The translations under genes were made by a program, and so were the position numbers. Of a stretch of DNA of 64,000 nt, positions 23,781-37,000 are shown piece by piece (within the stretch, counting starts at the first letter, position 1; every line of letters begins with the position of its first letter). Source of the stretch: Gnetum montanum (taxonomy: Eukaryota > Streptophyta > Gnetopsida > Gnetales > Gnetaceae). The stretch is from contig MNCI01014943.1 in assembly GCA_015680685.1 (NCBI GenBank), forward strand, positions 71,723 through 135,722. The letters are read 5' to 3'. The notes beneath the pieces were generated by a model, which was given only the letters and a program-made list of their open reading frames with translations, did no database searches and was not told where the DNA came from.

Positions 23781-25169
23781 AAAATAGGGCGCTTAGTAAA
23801 AGTGATGATTTTTCAAGTTTTTACAACAAAAGATAAAGAATTTGAGGTAGATTTGAAAGGTCTGGGGTAATGTCAAGTGGAAATTAAGGCACTAAAAGCA
23901 TAATGGAGTGGATTTATACAATTAAGTTCTTTGAAAAGGGTGAGAAAAAAGGACATGTAGTGGTTCTAAGGAACGTTTAGTTTAAAATGATGACAAAGGA
24001 AAGAATAGATTTGGCAATGGAGTACTCAGAGGATAGAAGATGATGTCGTGGTGTGCACCAAGTACAAATTACAAAATTCATGCAAGTGGATCATCCCCAA
24101 AGAAGGTTTCAACCTATCATGCCCTTGCATAACCATGCCTTAAAATGTTTGTAGGCACTAGAAGGATTAAATGCAATCTTCACCCATGCAACAAAACACA
24201 CACATGTTAAATATCATCATTATGAGGTATGAATTCTATGCCAAAGAAGACACAAGTTAGAAGTACTTGGATGATGAGATGAGACGAATTGTAGAAGGGA
24301 TTACAGAGATTGGGATGTAAGGTAACTTTCTCTAGGCACAATGAATCCTAAGTGTTGTGCATGATTAAAGTACCATTAGCCTTTTGCTCTAAGATCAAAA
24401 CCAAGTCCATACCTCTAATCAATAACACCGCATTATTTCATTCGATGATAGACAACCATAAGAGCATCATGACAGCAAGGTGTATAATCACTTGGCATTT
24501 TGCACAAGGGAGGAGTGATTCAAATTTATTTGTGAGATGTTTTTCTTGGGCTTTTCTTTTTTGTTTCATTTCTTACTTTTCTTTTCTTCTTCTAGCCACT
24601 TTTACACTTTGTCTTTTCCAAAGGTGATCCAAAGAAGCCACCAACCTTCAAGCATGGGTGCATGTATTTCTAGTGGGACCCTCCAAAACAACATTAAGTT
24701 CCTTTATTGAGGGCCTTTATTACAACTCTTACTCCCATTTCTCATTAGATCTACAAGGATCTTAGTAAAACCAAGCTGCATGATAACACATATGGATGTC
24801 ACCAAAGACAACCCACAAGTTCCTTTGATAACACATTCTTTCCATTCCCACTCATTCTATCACTCTTTGTTCTAGGCATAATGGATACAAAGTTAATTTA
24901 AGTTTTGATGATAACAAGAAAGTCATCATCCCCAGAGCAAGAACCTCTTATTAATAGAATAGGTGGATCGATGTTGTGGGGGCTCACTATCCAAATAATT
25001 AGTCACTTGTGACTTGATATCATAGAAAAACACCTCAAACAACTGGTCACATGAGTATTTGATTCATAGATGAGATTACCCTCAAAAAAGATAAAACAAC
25101 AAATTGAAAAAAATTAGAAAATAAAGAATTGAAAAAAATGGTAAAACCAAAGAAGAGGAAAAACATTTA

Positions 25170-27552
25170 CTAATTTTGCTTGTTAGAATGGGGGTTATCC
25201 CCCATGACCAAACCTTTGATCATGGTGAGAATTAATAAATGGAAAGTTAGGATCCATGCATGTTGGAAGTATTGGGGTCCGGTCATATCTAAACCACTGG
25301 GTGTCTTTTGATGTGGTGGTAGGAATGTATCCAAACTAGGGTTCACACACTTGATTAAAGTAGGCATAGTGGGGCAGATTATAAGATGTGGTCATGTGAT
25401 AAGAAGTTGACCCACTAAGGCACCCATGACCATAAGACAGTATGCAAGGATCGATATGTCTCCTTACATTGTTATATTCATTGGGCCACATGGTTGTTGG
25501 AGTGTTAATTGTTGGCCCAAATAAGATAACAAGAGGCATTTAGTTTGAAGAGGAAGGTGCATCACCATGTTAAGCTTGTGCTGAGTTGGAGGATGCAGTG
25601 GTTTTAGAGCCGTGACATCTCTTCCTATGGCCATTCCTAAAGAAAGGAAGCTTCCAACAATGTGGAGGACTCCCACTGCTACTAATAGTAATAGCACAAG
25701 TAATGTCCATTGGTTGGTGTTGTGGTGCAAAACCTTTCAATACTACTGGTGGTGATGTAGAAGGAGGTGAAGGATGAGAACATTGAGAGTAAGGATAAGT
25801 GTAAGGAACATGAGGTGGTAATCCAATAGGAGAGGACGTGGGTTGATGATCCTCAAGAGAATGATAATGATGAGGTGAAGCTGAGGATGTTGATCCAGTT
25901 GAAGAAATATGGTGTTGAACATAATAAGCACTTGATTTCAGGTGGTACGAAGGGTGTGGCCAGTTTGGTAGTGGCCTCCCCCACATTTGGGGCTTTTGCC
26001 ACTATGGTTAAACATAGTATTTCTGTACGAAATCTAGATGTAACATTCTTTCCCAATGCACATGCAGGTGTGACAAGATTGGGCATTGTCCCTTGGGGTG
26101 ATCGAACAAGCAAACATTGCATTGATACTCATGATTTGCAATTGAGCCCCTATCCTTATTTCCTTAAGCCCTTCTTTCTAATTTTTGAATGGTGTTCTAT
26201 CCTATTTCTAGGTTTGGGATCCTCTATTTATTTTGGTTGTCAAAGTTATCTTATGTGTTTCTTCCTCTAATAATATTTGCATATTCTCCACATTTTTCAT
26301 GTGCCCACTTTGTCATCTTATTGATCTTTCCCTCAATTTCATCTAGTAATTTTAATATTGGCAAAGATGGGGATGATTCCACCTCTTTAAGGTGAGTTGA
26401 TTTCTCCTCTTCATGATTATGGACCTTTGTTACTTTAAGAGTTTGGTCCTATTGAGATTTTTCAACATTCTCCCATTTGGCTATTTCTCCTTCTTCTTTT
26501 TCTACCCACTTAATAAGCTCTTGGAATTGGTGGGTTCATAGTTTATATAGTTGACCTAGGGCATACATCCCTAAGTTTTCCCTTATTTCATTACAAAGCC
26601 CATCCATGATGTAACACATTAGCCTTTACTCGAAGAACCCATGCCCTGGGCATTTGTTTAACAATGAGTAATATCTTTCTAAGGCCATGTCCAAGAGTTC
26701 ATGTTGCCCTTGTTTCCACTCTTGGATTTTTCTCCTCAAGGCTCACACTCTTGCATAGGTTTGATATATTTCATTGAAGAGTTTCACCATTGTAGGTCAA
26801 CGATGAATTGAATTTGGTTTTAAAGACGTATACCACACTTTTGCTTATCCAACAAGTGTCATAGGAAAGAGCTTAAGCCTTTGCCACCCATTCTCAATGT
26901 TGTTCCATGCATAGGCATCATGGAAGGCTTGTAAATGATGTTGCAAATCTAAATCATAGCCTCTTGAGAACTTAGGAAAGTTGTTTAAATAAGGCCTAGG
27001 TAGATGGCTTTCCTTGCAATGCTTGTGGAATATCTAAACAAAATCTATTATATGCATTAGGCTCTTAGTGGTTAGCAGGGATTCATCATCGCTAAATAGG
27101 TTGTGAGTTTGTGAGTTGGGATGATGTTGTCTTTGTTCATGTTGGCATTCCTCATTTTGTCCATGGGTTCGATTTTTATTTCTACATTAACCCCTTAAGG
27201 AATAGTCATTTTTGTCATAACTTGATGTTGAAAGAGCAGAGGAAGAGAGGGAACTGGAAGACCTATCATGACTTTTGTAAGTCTTCCAATCATCCCTTGA
27301 TGTACTCTTGCTACCCATTGAGAAGGTCCTAGGCCTTACAAGCCCCCTCATTCTAGGAGATGTCCCATCTTCGCTAGAGGTGTCTAAGTTGGATGACAAA
27401 GGTCTGTGAGTATCGTTGGGGTGTCCATGAACATATGAAACTCTTGCATAAGATTGAGTACTCCAAACTTCTTCTTCATCATAAATTTTTTTGGTTCTCT
27501 AATGAATTGCCTTGCTAGATGTTGCATTAGTGGTATCTTGTGAAAGAGACAT
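25170..27552 (-). pseudogene. Element 2 gag with an Arg/Ser-rich insert
   Basis: Gag starts at ATG 27552 (MSLSQDTTNATSS). Between the N-terminus and the core domain lies a Ser/Arg-rich segment (27399-27187: SSSSLSSSALSTSS, RVRP- and SRDDW-type words) that elements 1 and 3 lack. The core (about 27000-26400) shows LPRPYLNNFPKFSRGYDLDL, HHLQAFHDAYAWNNIENG and LERYYSLLNKCPGHGF. A Pro/His-rich C-terminal part spans 26122-25170. Several stops interrupt it. Confidence 0.65.
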
Positions 27553-27663
27553 TTTTGTGAATTATGTGTGACTTAATTGAATTTAATTTCTTTTTTAGAA
27601 AGATATATAATTAATACCTTATTACAGTAATCTTGTATGATATAACTAACCTAAATAACTAGC

Positions 27664-27686
27664 ACCATCCCTAGTAGCAATGCCCA
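27664..27686 (-). promoter_or_regulatory. Primer-binding site of element 2
   Basis: Immediately inside the 5' LTR the minus strand reads TGGGCATTGCTACTAGGGAT, a diverged version of the tRNA-Asp-type site of element 3. Confidence 0.55.
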
Positions 27687-28535
27687 TGATGAGCAGCAAG
27701 GTACCCCTATGCTCAACCATACGAATACAAGCATGTACATGCGATTTAGTCGAACTTCATGGATGGACTAGTTGTGGCACCTAGACAGTTATACATTGAT
27801 CACAGTTCACTATCTTCCCACTTGGACTAGTATTTGCTTTGTCACGTATGGTTTAGTCGTAAGTCAGGTGTATGATGTGATTTCTACTACAATGCTACTC
27901 CTAAGGACAATGAGAAATAACTTAATTAAGCTAATAAGCAATAAGAAATAAGATCTAAGCTAGCCTAAGTGCAATCAGCATCCATCCTTAATCATCCGCA
28001 CACATCTTGAACTTCGTGTACTACTTCTAGGATTATCAAGTACACATCACTTGAAACACTACTTGATATGCTACTGGGTTACCACGTCATTACACTTAAA
28101 TGTTCATGATTAAGGCATACACATTTTGTGTTACAATAGGAATAGTAAATAACAATGAAAGAAATATTAACTAAGAAAACAATAATAGATAATAAATAAT
28201 TAAAACAAATTAAAAGCTAAGTGAATGCCACAATGATGGAGTGATCTCAATCTTTATTGTTGATCATGTGTGTGTCCAAGTATGTCACACTTGAACAAAG
28301 GTTCCATACAATTACAAGCATCACACTGTGGGCATGCACTTTGGAAAGGATTGAAAATTGACTAAAAGTTGACAAAAAGGACTAACTCTAAAACTAACTA
28401 ACTATTATCTTGCTATGCACTTGAGTGCTGTATTTATAGGCTAACACAGGAATCACGATATCGTGTATACAATATCGTATCTAGGCTACAATATCGCGTA
28501 CCCGATATTGGGGCTTGGCAAACTGTTATTCATAA
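27687..28535 (-). repeat. 5' LTR of element 2
   Basis: 849-bp partner of 19440-20288, with ATATCG boxes at 28456-28510. The terminal CA has decayed to AA. Confidence 0.9.
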
Positions 28536-28540
28536 AATGT

Positions 28541-29566
28541 TAATTTTTTTATGTATTACTACAATTTATGAATTATATGGCCTTGATTCCTCATAAACTC
28601 TACAAGGTTATGTAGGCAACTAGGGTCATGGCCTTTGGTGCAAACACCCTTCCTCTTATGTGGAAAAGGTTTTGGAAATAGTTCAATTAAATCAATTAAT
28701 ATATCACTTCTTTGTGAATACTCTATAAATTGGCAAGTATAGTTAGTTGTTGTAGAAGTAATTATTGATTTAATGTATGCTTTATAAATATGATTTTTCT
28801 TGAAGATTAACTATAAGTATTTTTATGTTGTTAAGTATTTCTTCTACTCATGGGAATCTCATTACATGATTTGGCTATCATTAGCCTCTATGGTTGTGTT
28901 GGTGGAAATAGGCTCTCACATGGGACATAGAGTTGTGACCAATGGACCTTCTATGATTATGGTGATACTTTCCATTGGTGTCTGTTGTTGCATCAATGGA
29001 GATGGGGTTCCATATGGCACATAGAGTTATTACCAATGGGTTATGTGTCCACCATTGGACTCTATTGTTGCATTGGTGGGTTATGCTTCCAAGAAGGTAC
29101 TACTAAAGAAATTATTTATAATGATTTTGCTAATAAATATTGTATATGTTTTAGGTTGATGTGGAGTATACAAAAGGATTTATTTATATATTTTGATTAT
29201 CTAATATTCTTATTAGTGATTCTCATTTAATTGTATATATGGTTTTCTCATAAGACTCCCCAAAAAAACATTCAAATTATCCAAAGATGTATATGCATGT
29301 AAAGGTTGTTTAGTGTACTAATTTCTGAATTTATAATAATTTTACATACAGTTTCTAAAATTCAATATTAGTGTTATATGATCATGGTTGCTTCTGCTTG
29401 TGGAAGATTTTATAGTCAAAAAGATAGTTAATTGAATTCTTCTTAAGAAGCTATCTTAAGTAGAGTAATAATAGTAAACTAATACAAGGACATTGATGAT
29501 TATTTAAATACTTTACTATCATTTTTCTTAGGTATAGCCTTGTTATATCTTCTATGATTACAATGC
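28541..29566. other. AT-rich spacer with a local duplication
   Basis: No gene is seen. Two diverged copies of a roughly 80-base unit with GACATAGAGTTGTGACCAATGG / GCACATAGAGTTATTACCAA-type words lie at about 28915-29000 and 29007-29085. The short frames across them look like chance. Confidence 0.4.
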
Positions 29567-29571
29567 CCTTT

Positions 29572-30464
29572 TGATAAATCTTTGTTTGTCAGGTGATGAT
29601 ATCGGACCCTTGTTAACTAGGTGTTGATATCGGACCCCTGTTATTGGACCCCTGATATCTGATGAGTCTCATTATCGGACCCCTAATATAGCAGTCACGA
29701 TATCGTGTATGCGATATCTCAATTACCGTGTGAGCCTATAAATACACAATGGGGTGCACGAGAAATAGTTAGTTTTTCTTCAGTCAGTTTTAGAAGTCAA
29801 TTTACTGTTAGATTAGAGTCTTTTTGTCATTCTTTTTCTCTCAACCCTTTCTCCTAGTGCATTCCCACAATGTGATGATTGTAATTGTATGGCATCCTTT
29901 ATTCAAGTGTGATGTACTTGGACATGCACATGACTAGAAATAAAGATCGAGATTACTTCATCATTTTAGCATTCACTTAGTTTAATTACTTAATTTTAAT
30001 TGTTATTAAATGCAAAATGAGTACAACTTAATCATGAGCATCTATGTGTGACTACTTGGTATCCCAGTAATGTACTTGGTAATCCCAGTGGTAGTTGTGC
30101 ACGAGGTCCAAGATGTGTACATATGATTAAGGAATGGATGCTTATCACACATAGGCTAGCTTAGACTCTCTCTCCCTATCTCCTCTTAGTATAGCTCTCC
30201 CTCTCCCTTTTCCTCCTAGCTTAGCTAAGATTATTTTCCATCACCTCCAAGAGTAGCATTAGTTTAGGAACACATCATACACCTCACTCTAGACTAAACC
30301 ATATGTGACAAAGCAAATACTAGTCTAGGTGGGAAGACAGTGAACTGTGGTCAACGAGTAACTATCTAGATACCACAACTAGCTCGTATGCGGAGTTTGA
30401 CCGGATTGTGTATGAAGCACTTGTATTTGTATGGTTGAGTGTAGGGGTACCTCGCCACTAGTAA
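29572..30464 (+). repeat. 5' LTR of element 3
   Basis: 893-bp LTR beginning TGATAAATC and ending in a decayed CCACTAGTAA (family form CCACTCATCA). The U3 carries several GATATCGGACCC words and a CACGATATCGTGTATGCGAT box at 29696-29718. A TATA box (CCTATAAATACAC) follows at about 29735. Confidence 0.85.
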
Positions 30465-30465
30465 T

Positions 30466-30484
30466 TGGCACTGTTGTTGGGGAT
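30466..30484 (+). promoter_or_regulatory. Primer-binding site of element 3
   Basis: TGGCACTGTTGTTGGGGAT lies one base inside the LTR. It matches the tRNA-Asp-complementary site used by many plant Ty3/gypsy elements (TGGCGCCGTTGCCGGGGA) apart from transitions. Confidence 0.65.
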
Positions 30485-30601
30485 GGTGCTAGTTATCTAG
30501 ATTAGTTACATCATACAAGATCACTATAATGAGTATTAATGATATATCCTCTATAAAGAAAATTAAATTAAATTCAATTAAGTCACAGACAATTCACAAC
30601 A

Positions 30602-32237
30602 ATGTCTCTCTCACAAGTATATGACAATGCAACAAATAGTAAGGCAATTCATTGGAGAACCAATGAATTATATGATGTTGAAGATAAATTTTGAAGTACC
30701 CAATCTGATGTAGGGGTTTCCTATGAATATAAACAAAGAAAACATTGTCCCAACTCATGAATGCATAACATACCTAGTGATGATGAACTTGTACTAGACA
30801 CTACAAGCCTAATGGAAATACAAGAGGCTATTCAAATATCCTGTAGGCATCGCAAAGAAAGCCATCTACCCAGGCTTGACTTAAAAAACTTTCCTAAGTT
30901 TTTCAGAGGCTATGACTTAGATCTACAACATCATCTACAAGCCTTCCATGATGCCTGTGTATGGACTAACATTGATAATGGATGGAAAAAACATAAGCTC
31001 TTTCCCATGACACTCATTGACCAAGAAAAAGTGTGGTACAGATTGTTAAAACCAAAATCAATTCAACATTGGCCAACAATGGTAGAACTATAAAATGAAA
31101 GATATCAAACCTATGCAAGAGAGTCAGCCTTGAGGAAACAAATCCAAGAATGGAAACAAGAGCAAAATGAACCCTTTAACATGGCCTTAGAAAGATATTA
31201 TGCACTATTAAACAATTGCCCAGGTCATGGGTTCTCTGAGAAAAGGCTAATGTACAATATCATAGATGGGCTCCGTAATGAAACAAGGGAGACCCTAGGG
31301 ATGTATGCCTAAGGTCAACTATATGAACTCCGAACCCATCAAGTCCAAGAGCTTATCAAGCAGGTAGCAAAAGAAGAAGGAGAAATGGCTAGATGGGAGA
31401 TTATTGAAAAATCTCAATAGGCCCAAAACCTTAAATCAACAAGGGCCCATGATAATAAAGAGGAGAAATCAACTCACCTCAAGGAGGTGGAACCATCTTT
31501 GCCAACACTATAATCATTGGATGAAATTGAGGCAAAGATCAATAAGATGATGGAATGGATGCGTAAAAAATGTGGAGAATATGCCAACATTATTGGAGGT
31601 AGAGTCATGACAAACCAAGAAGCAAGACAGAATACCACTAGACAATTGGAAAGAAGGGTTCAAGAAAATAAGAGCTCAACTGCCAATCATACATATCAAT
31701 GCAATATTTTTCTGTACAATCATCCCAAGGGCCAATGTCTAATCTTGTCACATTTTCAAGAGCATTGGGGAAGAGTGTTACATCCAGAGTTTGTACAGAG
31801 ATACTATGTTCGATCATACTGGCAACAATCTCAGTCATGGGGGAGGCCACCCTCAAACTAGTTACACCCTTCATATCATTCGAACCCAAGCGCTTATCAG
31901 GTTCAGTATCTTGTTTCCCCAACTGGGTCAACATACTCTATCTCACTACATTATTATCATTCTCCTCAATACTACTAACCCATATCCTCACCAACAGGAC
32001 CACCACCTTGGGTACATTACACTTTTCCTCAAACTCAATATTCTCATCATTCATCTCCTTCAACATTGCCACCAGTTGCTCCAGAAGGTTTTGCATCATA
32101 GCATCGACCCATGAACGTTACTTGTGCTACTACTATCAATAGCAGTGGGAACTCTCTACAACATCGAAGGTGTCCCTTCTTTAGGAATGATCGTAGAAAG
32201 GGACTACACAATTCCAAGACCACTGCATCTTCCAACC
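30602..32237 (+). pseudogene. Element 3 gag, interrupted by element 4
   Basis: Gag starts at ATG 30602 (MSLSQVYDNATNS) and stays in one frame to about 31860 with several stops. The core domain (30860-31400) shows LPRLDLKNFPKFFRGYDLDL, QEKVWYRLLKPKSIQHWPTM and MYNIIDGLRNETRETLGMYA. A coiled segment follows, then a CNIFLYNHPKGQC motif in which one zinc-knuckle Cys is Phe. The Pro/Tyr-rich tail shifts frame and reaches KTTASSN, where element 4 begins. Confidence 0.7.
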
Positions 32238-33790
32238 TGAAACATCGTGAAAATTACGAGTCGGCCTCAGGAAAAGATTCGCAATTCAAGCGAGAGCACG
32301 CATCAGCTTTGTTCAATGACAAGTTTACGCTCTATTATGCACGGCAGCGTAATAAGCGTAATAAGCTCCAAAATAGTCGAAGGCGGAGTCTAGAGAAGCA
32401 CAACAGTTCGACACTTTTTTTCTCTCTCATGGCGCATCAATAACTGGTCTTTACGCTCGTTACACGACGATGCGTATCATTGCGTATTTCATCACTAAGG
32501 CCAGAAATTATTTACGCTTTGTTACGCGCAGCTGCGTAGTGAGCGTAAACCAGACATTATTTATGCTTCGTTACACGCAGCTGCATAGTGAGCATAAACC
32601 AGACATTATTTACGCTTCGTTATGCGCAGCTGCGTAGTGAGCGTAAATTAGACATTGTTTACGCTCCACTACGTGCAGCTGCGTAGTGAGCGTAAGACGA
32701 TGTTGAGCCTATTGTTTTTATATCGCATTACGCTCATACACGCAACACAACGCGAGTGAGTGTAATACAGCTTGAAAGCAATTGAAGCACGCTCAACGTG
32801 TACCTGCTCTTCACACGCACAACACGCAAACGAGCGTGTTGTGCGTAGTCACAGTCTGACTTAAAATGGTTATGTCAACGGAACCCAAAATATCCGGGAC
32901 CCACGTCATTAGGGTTGCGCCTTCTCCACGGAGCGTCGCGGCCTATAAATACCTCAGTTGACAAAGATACAGAGGTTGGCAAATCAGAGAAGCATAGACA
33001 TTTTTCTGAGCACCAGAGCATTTTATCATTTTTGTTGGCAAATCAAAAGGGCAAGAGCATTTTCTGAGCAAGGAAGCACTTATCACCTTGAGCAGAGAAA
33101 CAAAGAGCAACCTTTTGACAACTGCTGACAACACCATCCTTCAGCAAGAACAGAGCACAGTGCGCTTGAGCCTTAGCAACAAGAGAGATCATTCCATTAG
33201 CGATCGCTGCCCTGAGCAGAACCTACTCGAAGCTAAGAACCAGAACGGGGATTGTGAGATCGTCTCACCCAGTTTTGAAGACTCCACCGGTCAGAAACAG
33301 TTGATCGGCAGACCTCAAAGCTTGACCATCCTTGCATCCCAGCTTTGGCCTACGAGGTAGATCGGACTTCTGTCTGGACAGTTTCCTTGTTGTTTTGTGC
33401 TCATTTTTGTATCAACTTATTGGGGGTCTCTCCCATTGTAACGTGCCATACGAATCATACATTCTTTCAAAAATTGGAACATAGATCTTTGAAAATCACG
33501 CGTTTCTCTCTTGATTAGCGTCTCTTCGGCGTGTTTGATATTATCAGCGTAGCGATCCATCCACGTTGTTTTCCTCCCATTTTACGATCCCTCGAATCAA
33601 ATCGCAGCACGCAAAGATCTGCAATCTTCATTGTTTTACTGACCCGTAAGTCCCTTTCTGATCGACAAGACCGTTCAGGGAACCATGGATTCGCTTTCTC
33701 CAGCATAACCCTCGTGCGGATCCGTGGTTAAAACTATTTACACGGAATCTCGGTCGGTATTTCTAGCTACCGACGTTTTCTGTCGTTACA
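32238..33790 (+). repeat. 5' LTR of element 4
   Basis: Positions 32238-33133 align to 48073-48964. The end at 33790 (GTTACA) is inferred from the adjacent primer-site-like sequence. A TATA box (CCTATAAATACC) lies at about 32942. A 7-bp perfect stem GTCGGTA/TACCGAC occurs at 33753-33774, close to the proposed end. The length would be about 1,553 bp, plausible for this lineage. Confidence 0.75.
32501..32696 (+). repeat. Four 49-bp tandem repeats in U3 of element 4
   Basis: Exactly four 49-base units, each with TTTACGCT...GCAGCTGC...AGCGTAAA, lie 250-440 bases upstream of the TATA box. The outer words are inverted copies of each other around GCAGCTGC, so every unit is a near-palindrome. The other LTR has the same four units at 48335-48530. 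They look like enhancer repeats or protein-binding sites. Confidence 0.85.
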
Positions 33791-33796
33791 GTTTTC

Positions 33797-33815
33797 TGGC
33801 ACTAGAAGGAGGGCC
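33797..33815 (+). promoter_or_regulatory. Probable primer-binding site of element 4
   Basis: TGGCACTAGAAGGAGGGCC resembles the TGGCGCTAGAAGGAGGG start that I recall from Tat-lineage elements just inside the LTR. The tRNA identity is not assigned. Confidence 0.5.
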
Positions 33816-34038
33816 TGAAGGCTCCGATCCGAATATTTCGGATAGCCCTGGTAGTGATCCATACCCTAAAACCATAGACGTAATGCCTCTAGGGAAGTCT
33901 ACAGTCAATCGCGTGGTATAGATCGTCACAAGGATGATTTCTTTGAAATCCTTCAGGGTAGAAAGCCTTTTTGTGCTTTTTGTTGCCAGCCATTTTCTTT
34001 CAGATCCGATTACCAGTTACTCTCGATTTCATTAATCA

Positions 34039-37000
34039 ATGGATTCCTTTTACTCAAACACAACTACCCTAGTCCCTACCGATCTAGGTGTCGCACCTGT
34101 CAATCCCATGGCGGTCACAGGACCAGCTCCTGGCGCTATGGGACCTCAAGGACCATTGCACCGTTCATTGAGGCTTCAGGGAAAAGAGCCTATCTTCATG
34201 GTTATAACCCCTAAAGAATACAACTTCATATGTGTTAAGATCCAGGCAAGGCTGGCTCTCAGCCGAGCCGAGCTCGAAGCGAAGTGAAACTTTGAGGTGC
34301 TCCATCGAGGGGGTTATGATTTTAAGCCAACAGCTTATAACATAATTCCCTTGACCGAACACCAACACGAACTTATCACATAGTTGGTCATGGCCAAAGG
34401 TCAGGCTTCACAAGCTGTGGTGGAGCCCCAACACAAGGAAGAGGAAGAGGACGAATTCGCGGCCTTCTCGGAACATTCGTTCCATACTCTAACGCCCCAC
34501 ACGTACGTAAATCCGTTGTTCCCTTTCAACGGAGAGGCAGCCGTTCTTGACCCAGCCGTGACCGCGCAAACTTACATTCCTGTCCTTCCACAGGCCAATG
34601 CGCAGCCTTCTGGGTTGCAAGCACAAATACTGCACCATAACACGGGGGTGGTTCCGTCACCACAGGTGCTTAGTATCCCAGCGGTGATCCTGGCGACCAC
34701 CGTGCCACATTTCATCCCGCAGATATAACCCCATAACGTATCTGTAACACGCCCGGCTCAGACCATGCCGCTTCCACATCCGCAAACTCAACAGATTCCC
34801 GCAACTGCTCAGCCACAAACGTACATCCAACAACCTACCGCAGGTCAGTGGACCAACCCAGCGGTGCAACATGCTCAGTCTGTGATGTATGGCGTGTAGC
34901 CCCCGGTTGCACCTGTGACGCAAGCTCCACAGAGGATCCCGCAGTATACCTATCCCTATTTTGTGCAGTAGGCGACTGCCAACCCCTCTGCCCAAACCAG
35001 TAGGTGGTGGTCTTCATAGGCCCCTCCGCCTGCAGGGATCCCTGCCCCGCCAGCAGCCAACCAGCCTCTCCCGGCGTTTCTGTTTCTTGGCGCGGCCCTC
35101 CCGGTCCAACCTCTTGTGCCTGCTGCACAGGCGCCTCCGTCAACGGGTCTAAACCAAGCCTTCCAGCTTATATAGACCCTCACTGAGGAGGTTCGACGCC
35201 TTAAAGCCGTTGGATCTGATAGTATTCAGATCATGGACTTTTATCAGGACAATCCAATTAGTCCAACGGTGCCTATGTTGTCGTTACTGCCAGGGATGTC
35301 CCTCCCTCATTTTACCAAATACAATGGGGAGGGGGATCCCAACGCTCACTTAGTCATCTTTCGATCTGAATCCTTGTTGCTTCAACAGTGGCCGCATACG
35401 ATTATCAGAGTCTTTGAAATGTCATTAATAAGGAAAGCTTTGGACTGGTACCGAGCCCTCCCACGCTCTTCCATCTCAACCTTGGAAGAGCTGCTGACTC
35501 AGTTTGTGACCCGCTTCAAATACAACCTGAAGCCAGAAGTCACACTGGATCAGCTCATGGGGGTGAAACAAGACCCGCTCGAACTCGTTCAAAAGTTTAT
35601 ACAGCGCTGGAATGCCACCTTGAACGAGATCCGCAAGCCAATCGCGGACTCACATATGCTGGCTATGTTCAAGGGAGCGGTCAATGACTTCATTAAGTCA
35701 AAGCTATATTACCTTTCCCCAAGTAATTTACATCAGGCCTTCGCACAAGTTAGGAACATCCAAGATGCTGCGGAGGCCAGCAAAGACCCAGCGTATGTCG
35801 CCTACAGGAATGCACACAACAAGGCCAAAGACAAGGGTAAGGCAGCAACAACAACACAAGAACAAAGAACGACACTAAAAGCGCAAAGAACAAGAATAAG
35901 AAGGCACCCACAACAGCACCCCCTGAGGCCACGGCTGGTGACGGCACCAGCCAAGCCACAACTGCCCCTGAAAAGGCCCCCCAGCCAAAGCCAAATTTTG
36001 AGCGTAAAGATTGTTCAAAATATGCAGCTTTACCTGTGAAACACTCCGAACTGCTGAAACAACTATTAGCGGCAGGGCATATTCAACCTAAGAAGGTGTC
36101 CGAGGAAGCTCTAAAGCGTCACAGGCGTCACTATGAATTGCTGAAGGACCCTTCTTTAGCTCTACCTAACGAACCAGCAGTTCCGAGGTCTTTTCGGCTG
36201 GACCGTTTCTGTGACTACCACCAGATGTGTGGTCACGACACGGATTACTGCTGGGCGTTGAAGGACGACATTCAACGCATGATCGACGAAGGTCATCTAA
36301 AATTAGACAGAAGTAACCCGACGCGTTCGGAAAACCAAACACTGCATGTATATAAGGATCCGTTGAACGCAAACTACGATCTTTATACAATCACTGTGGT
36401 GAGTACAGACAGTGAGCGTAAGGGACCACCAAAATAGCCTTTTGTTTTGCTCGTACCCGCCAGCTCACCAAGGGGGCCAACTACTTCATCGGCAGCCAGT
36501 GGGGTCTCACGGACACCATTCATCATACGGGCACCTTCCCAAGTACGCCCTCAGTCACGCGACAGTACTCAAGCCGTGGCTTCGTCCGCGCCCACACCTA
36601 GAGCGCCCTTCATCATTAGGGTGCCAGAACCATGGCCTGCTCCTTTCACGCAGGGGCAGACCTCCCGTCAAAACCACCAGCCATCGCCTCCTAAGCGAAA
36701 GGGGGAGAATACCGCAGTGAACGCAACAAAAGACCACCTTACGCTCGGCTTCCCTAAGCCCAGGCCCCTGGCCTCTGTGCCTTTGTCCATGCCTCAGAAG
36801 CAGGCTAAAGGTACAGAAACGCACCCACCTTCTCTGGGCAGGAAAAAGAACGACCCTCCCACTGACACCGCTCCGCCTCGAGAGATCCATCTCTTAGGCC
36901 GAATGGAGGAGGACAAGGGAGATAAACAATCCAGCCGAGAGAAGGACCTCCTCGATGCATTCATGCAAGTCAAACAAGCTTTTAAGTAAAAGAACACAAT

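Larger units (their letters stand above)
19440..28535 (-). mobile_element. Element 2: non-autonomous LTR retrotransposon, complete
   Basis: A 9.1-kb element with two LTRs of exactly 849 bp (19440-20288 and 27687-28535). It is flanked by a perfect TSD, AATGT (19435-19439 and 28536-28540). The LTRs begin TGATGAGCAGC and end ATTCATCA, the right copy mutated to ATTCATAA. Orientation is minus, with the same order as element 1: gag, spacer, internal promoter, purine tract, accessory ORF. It has no pol domains. A single N lies at 21867. It is a distinct subfamily, since its LTR start and length differ from element 1. Confidence 0.9.
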
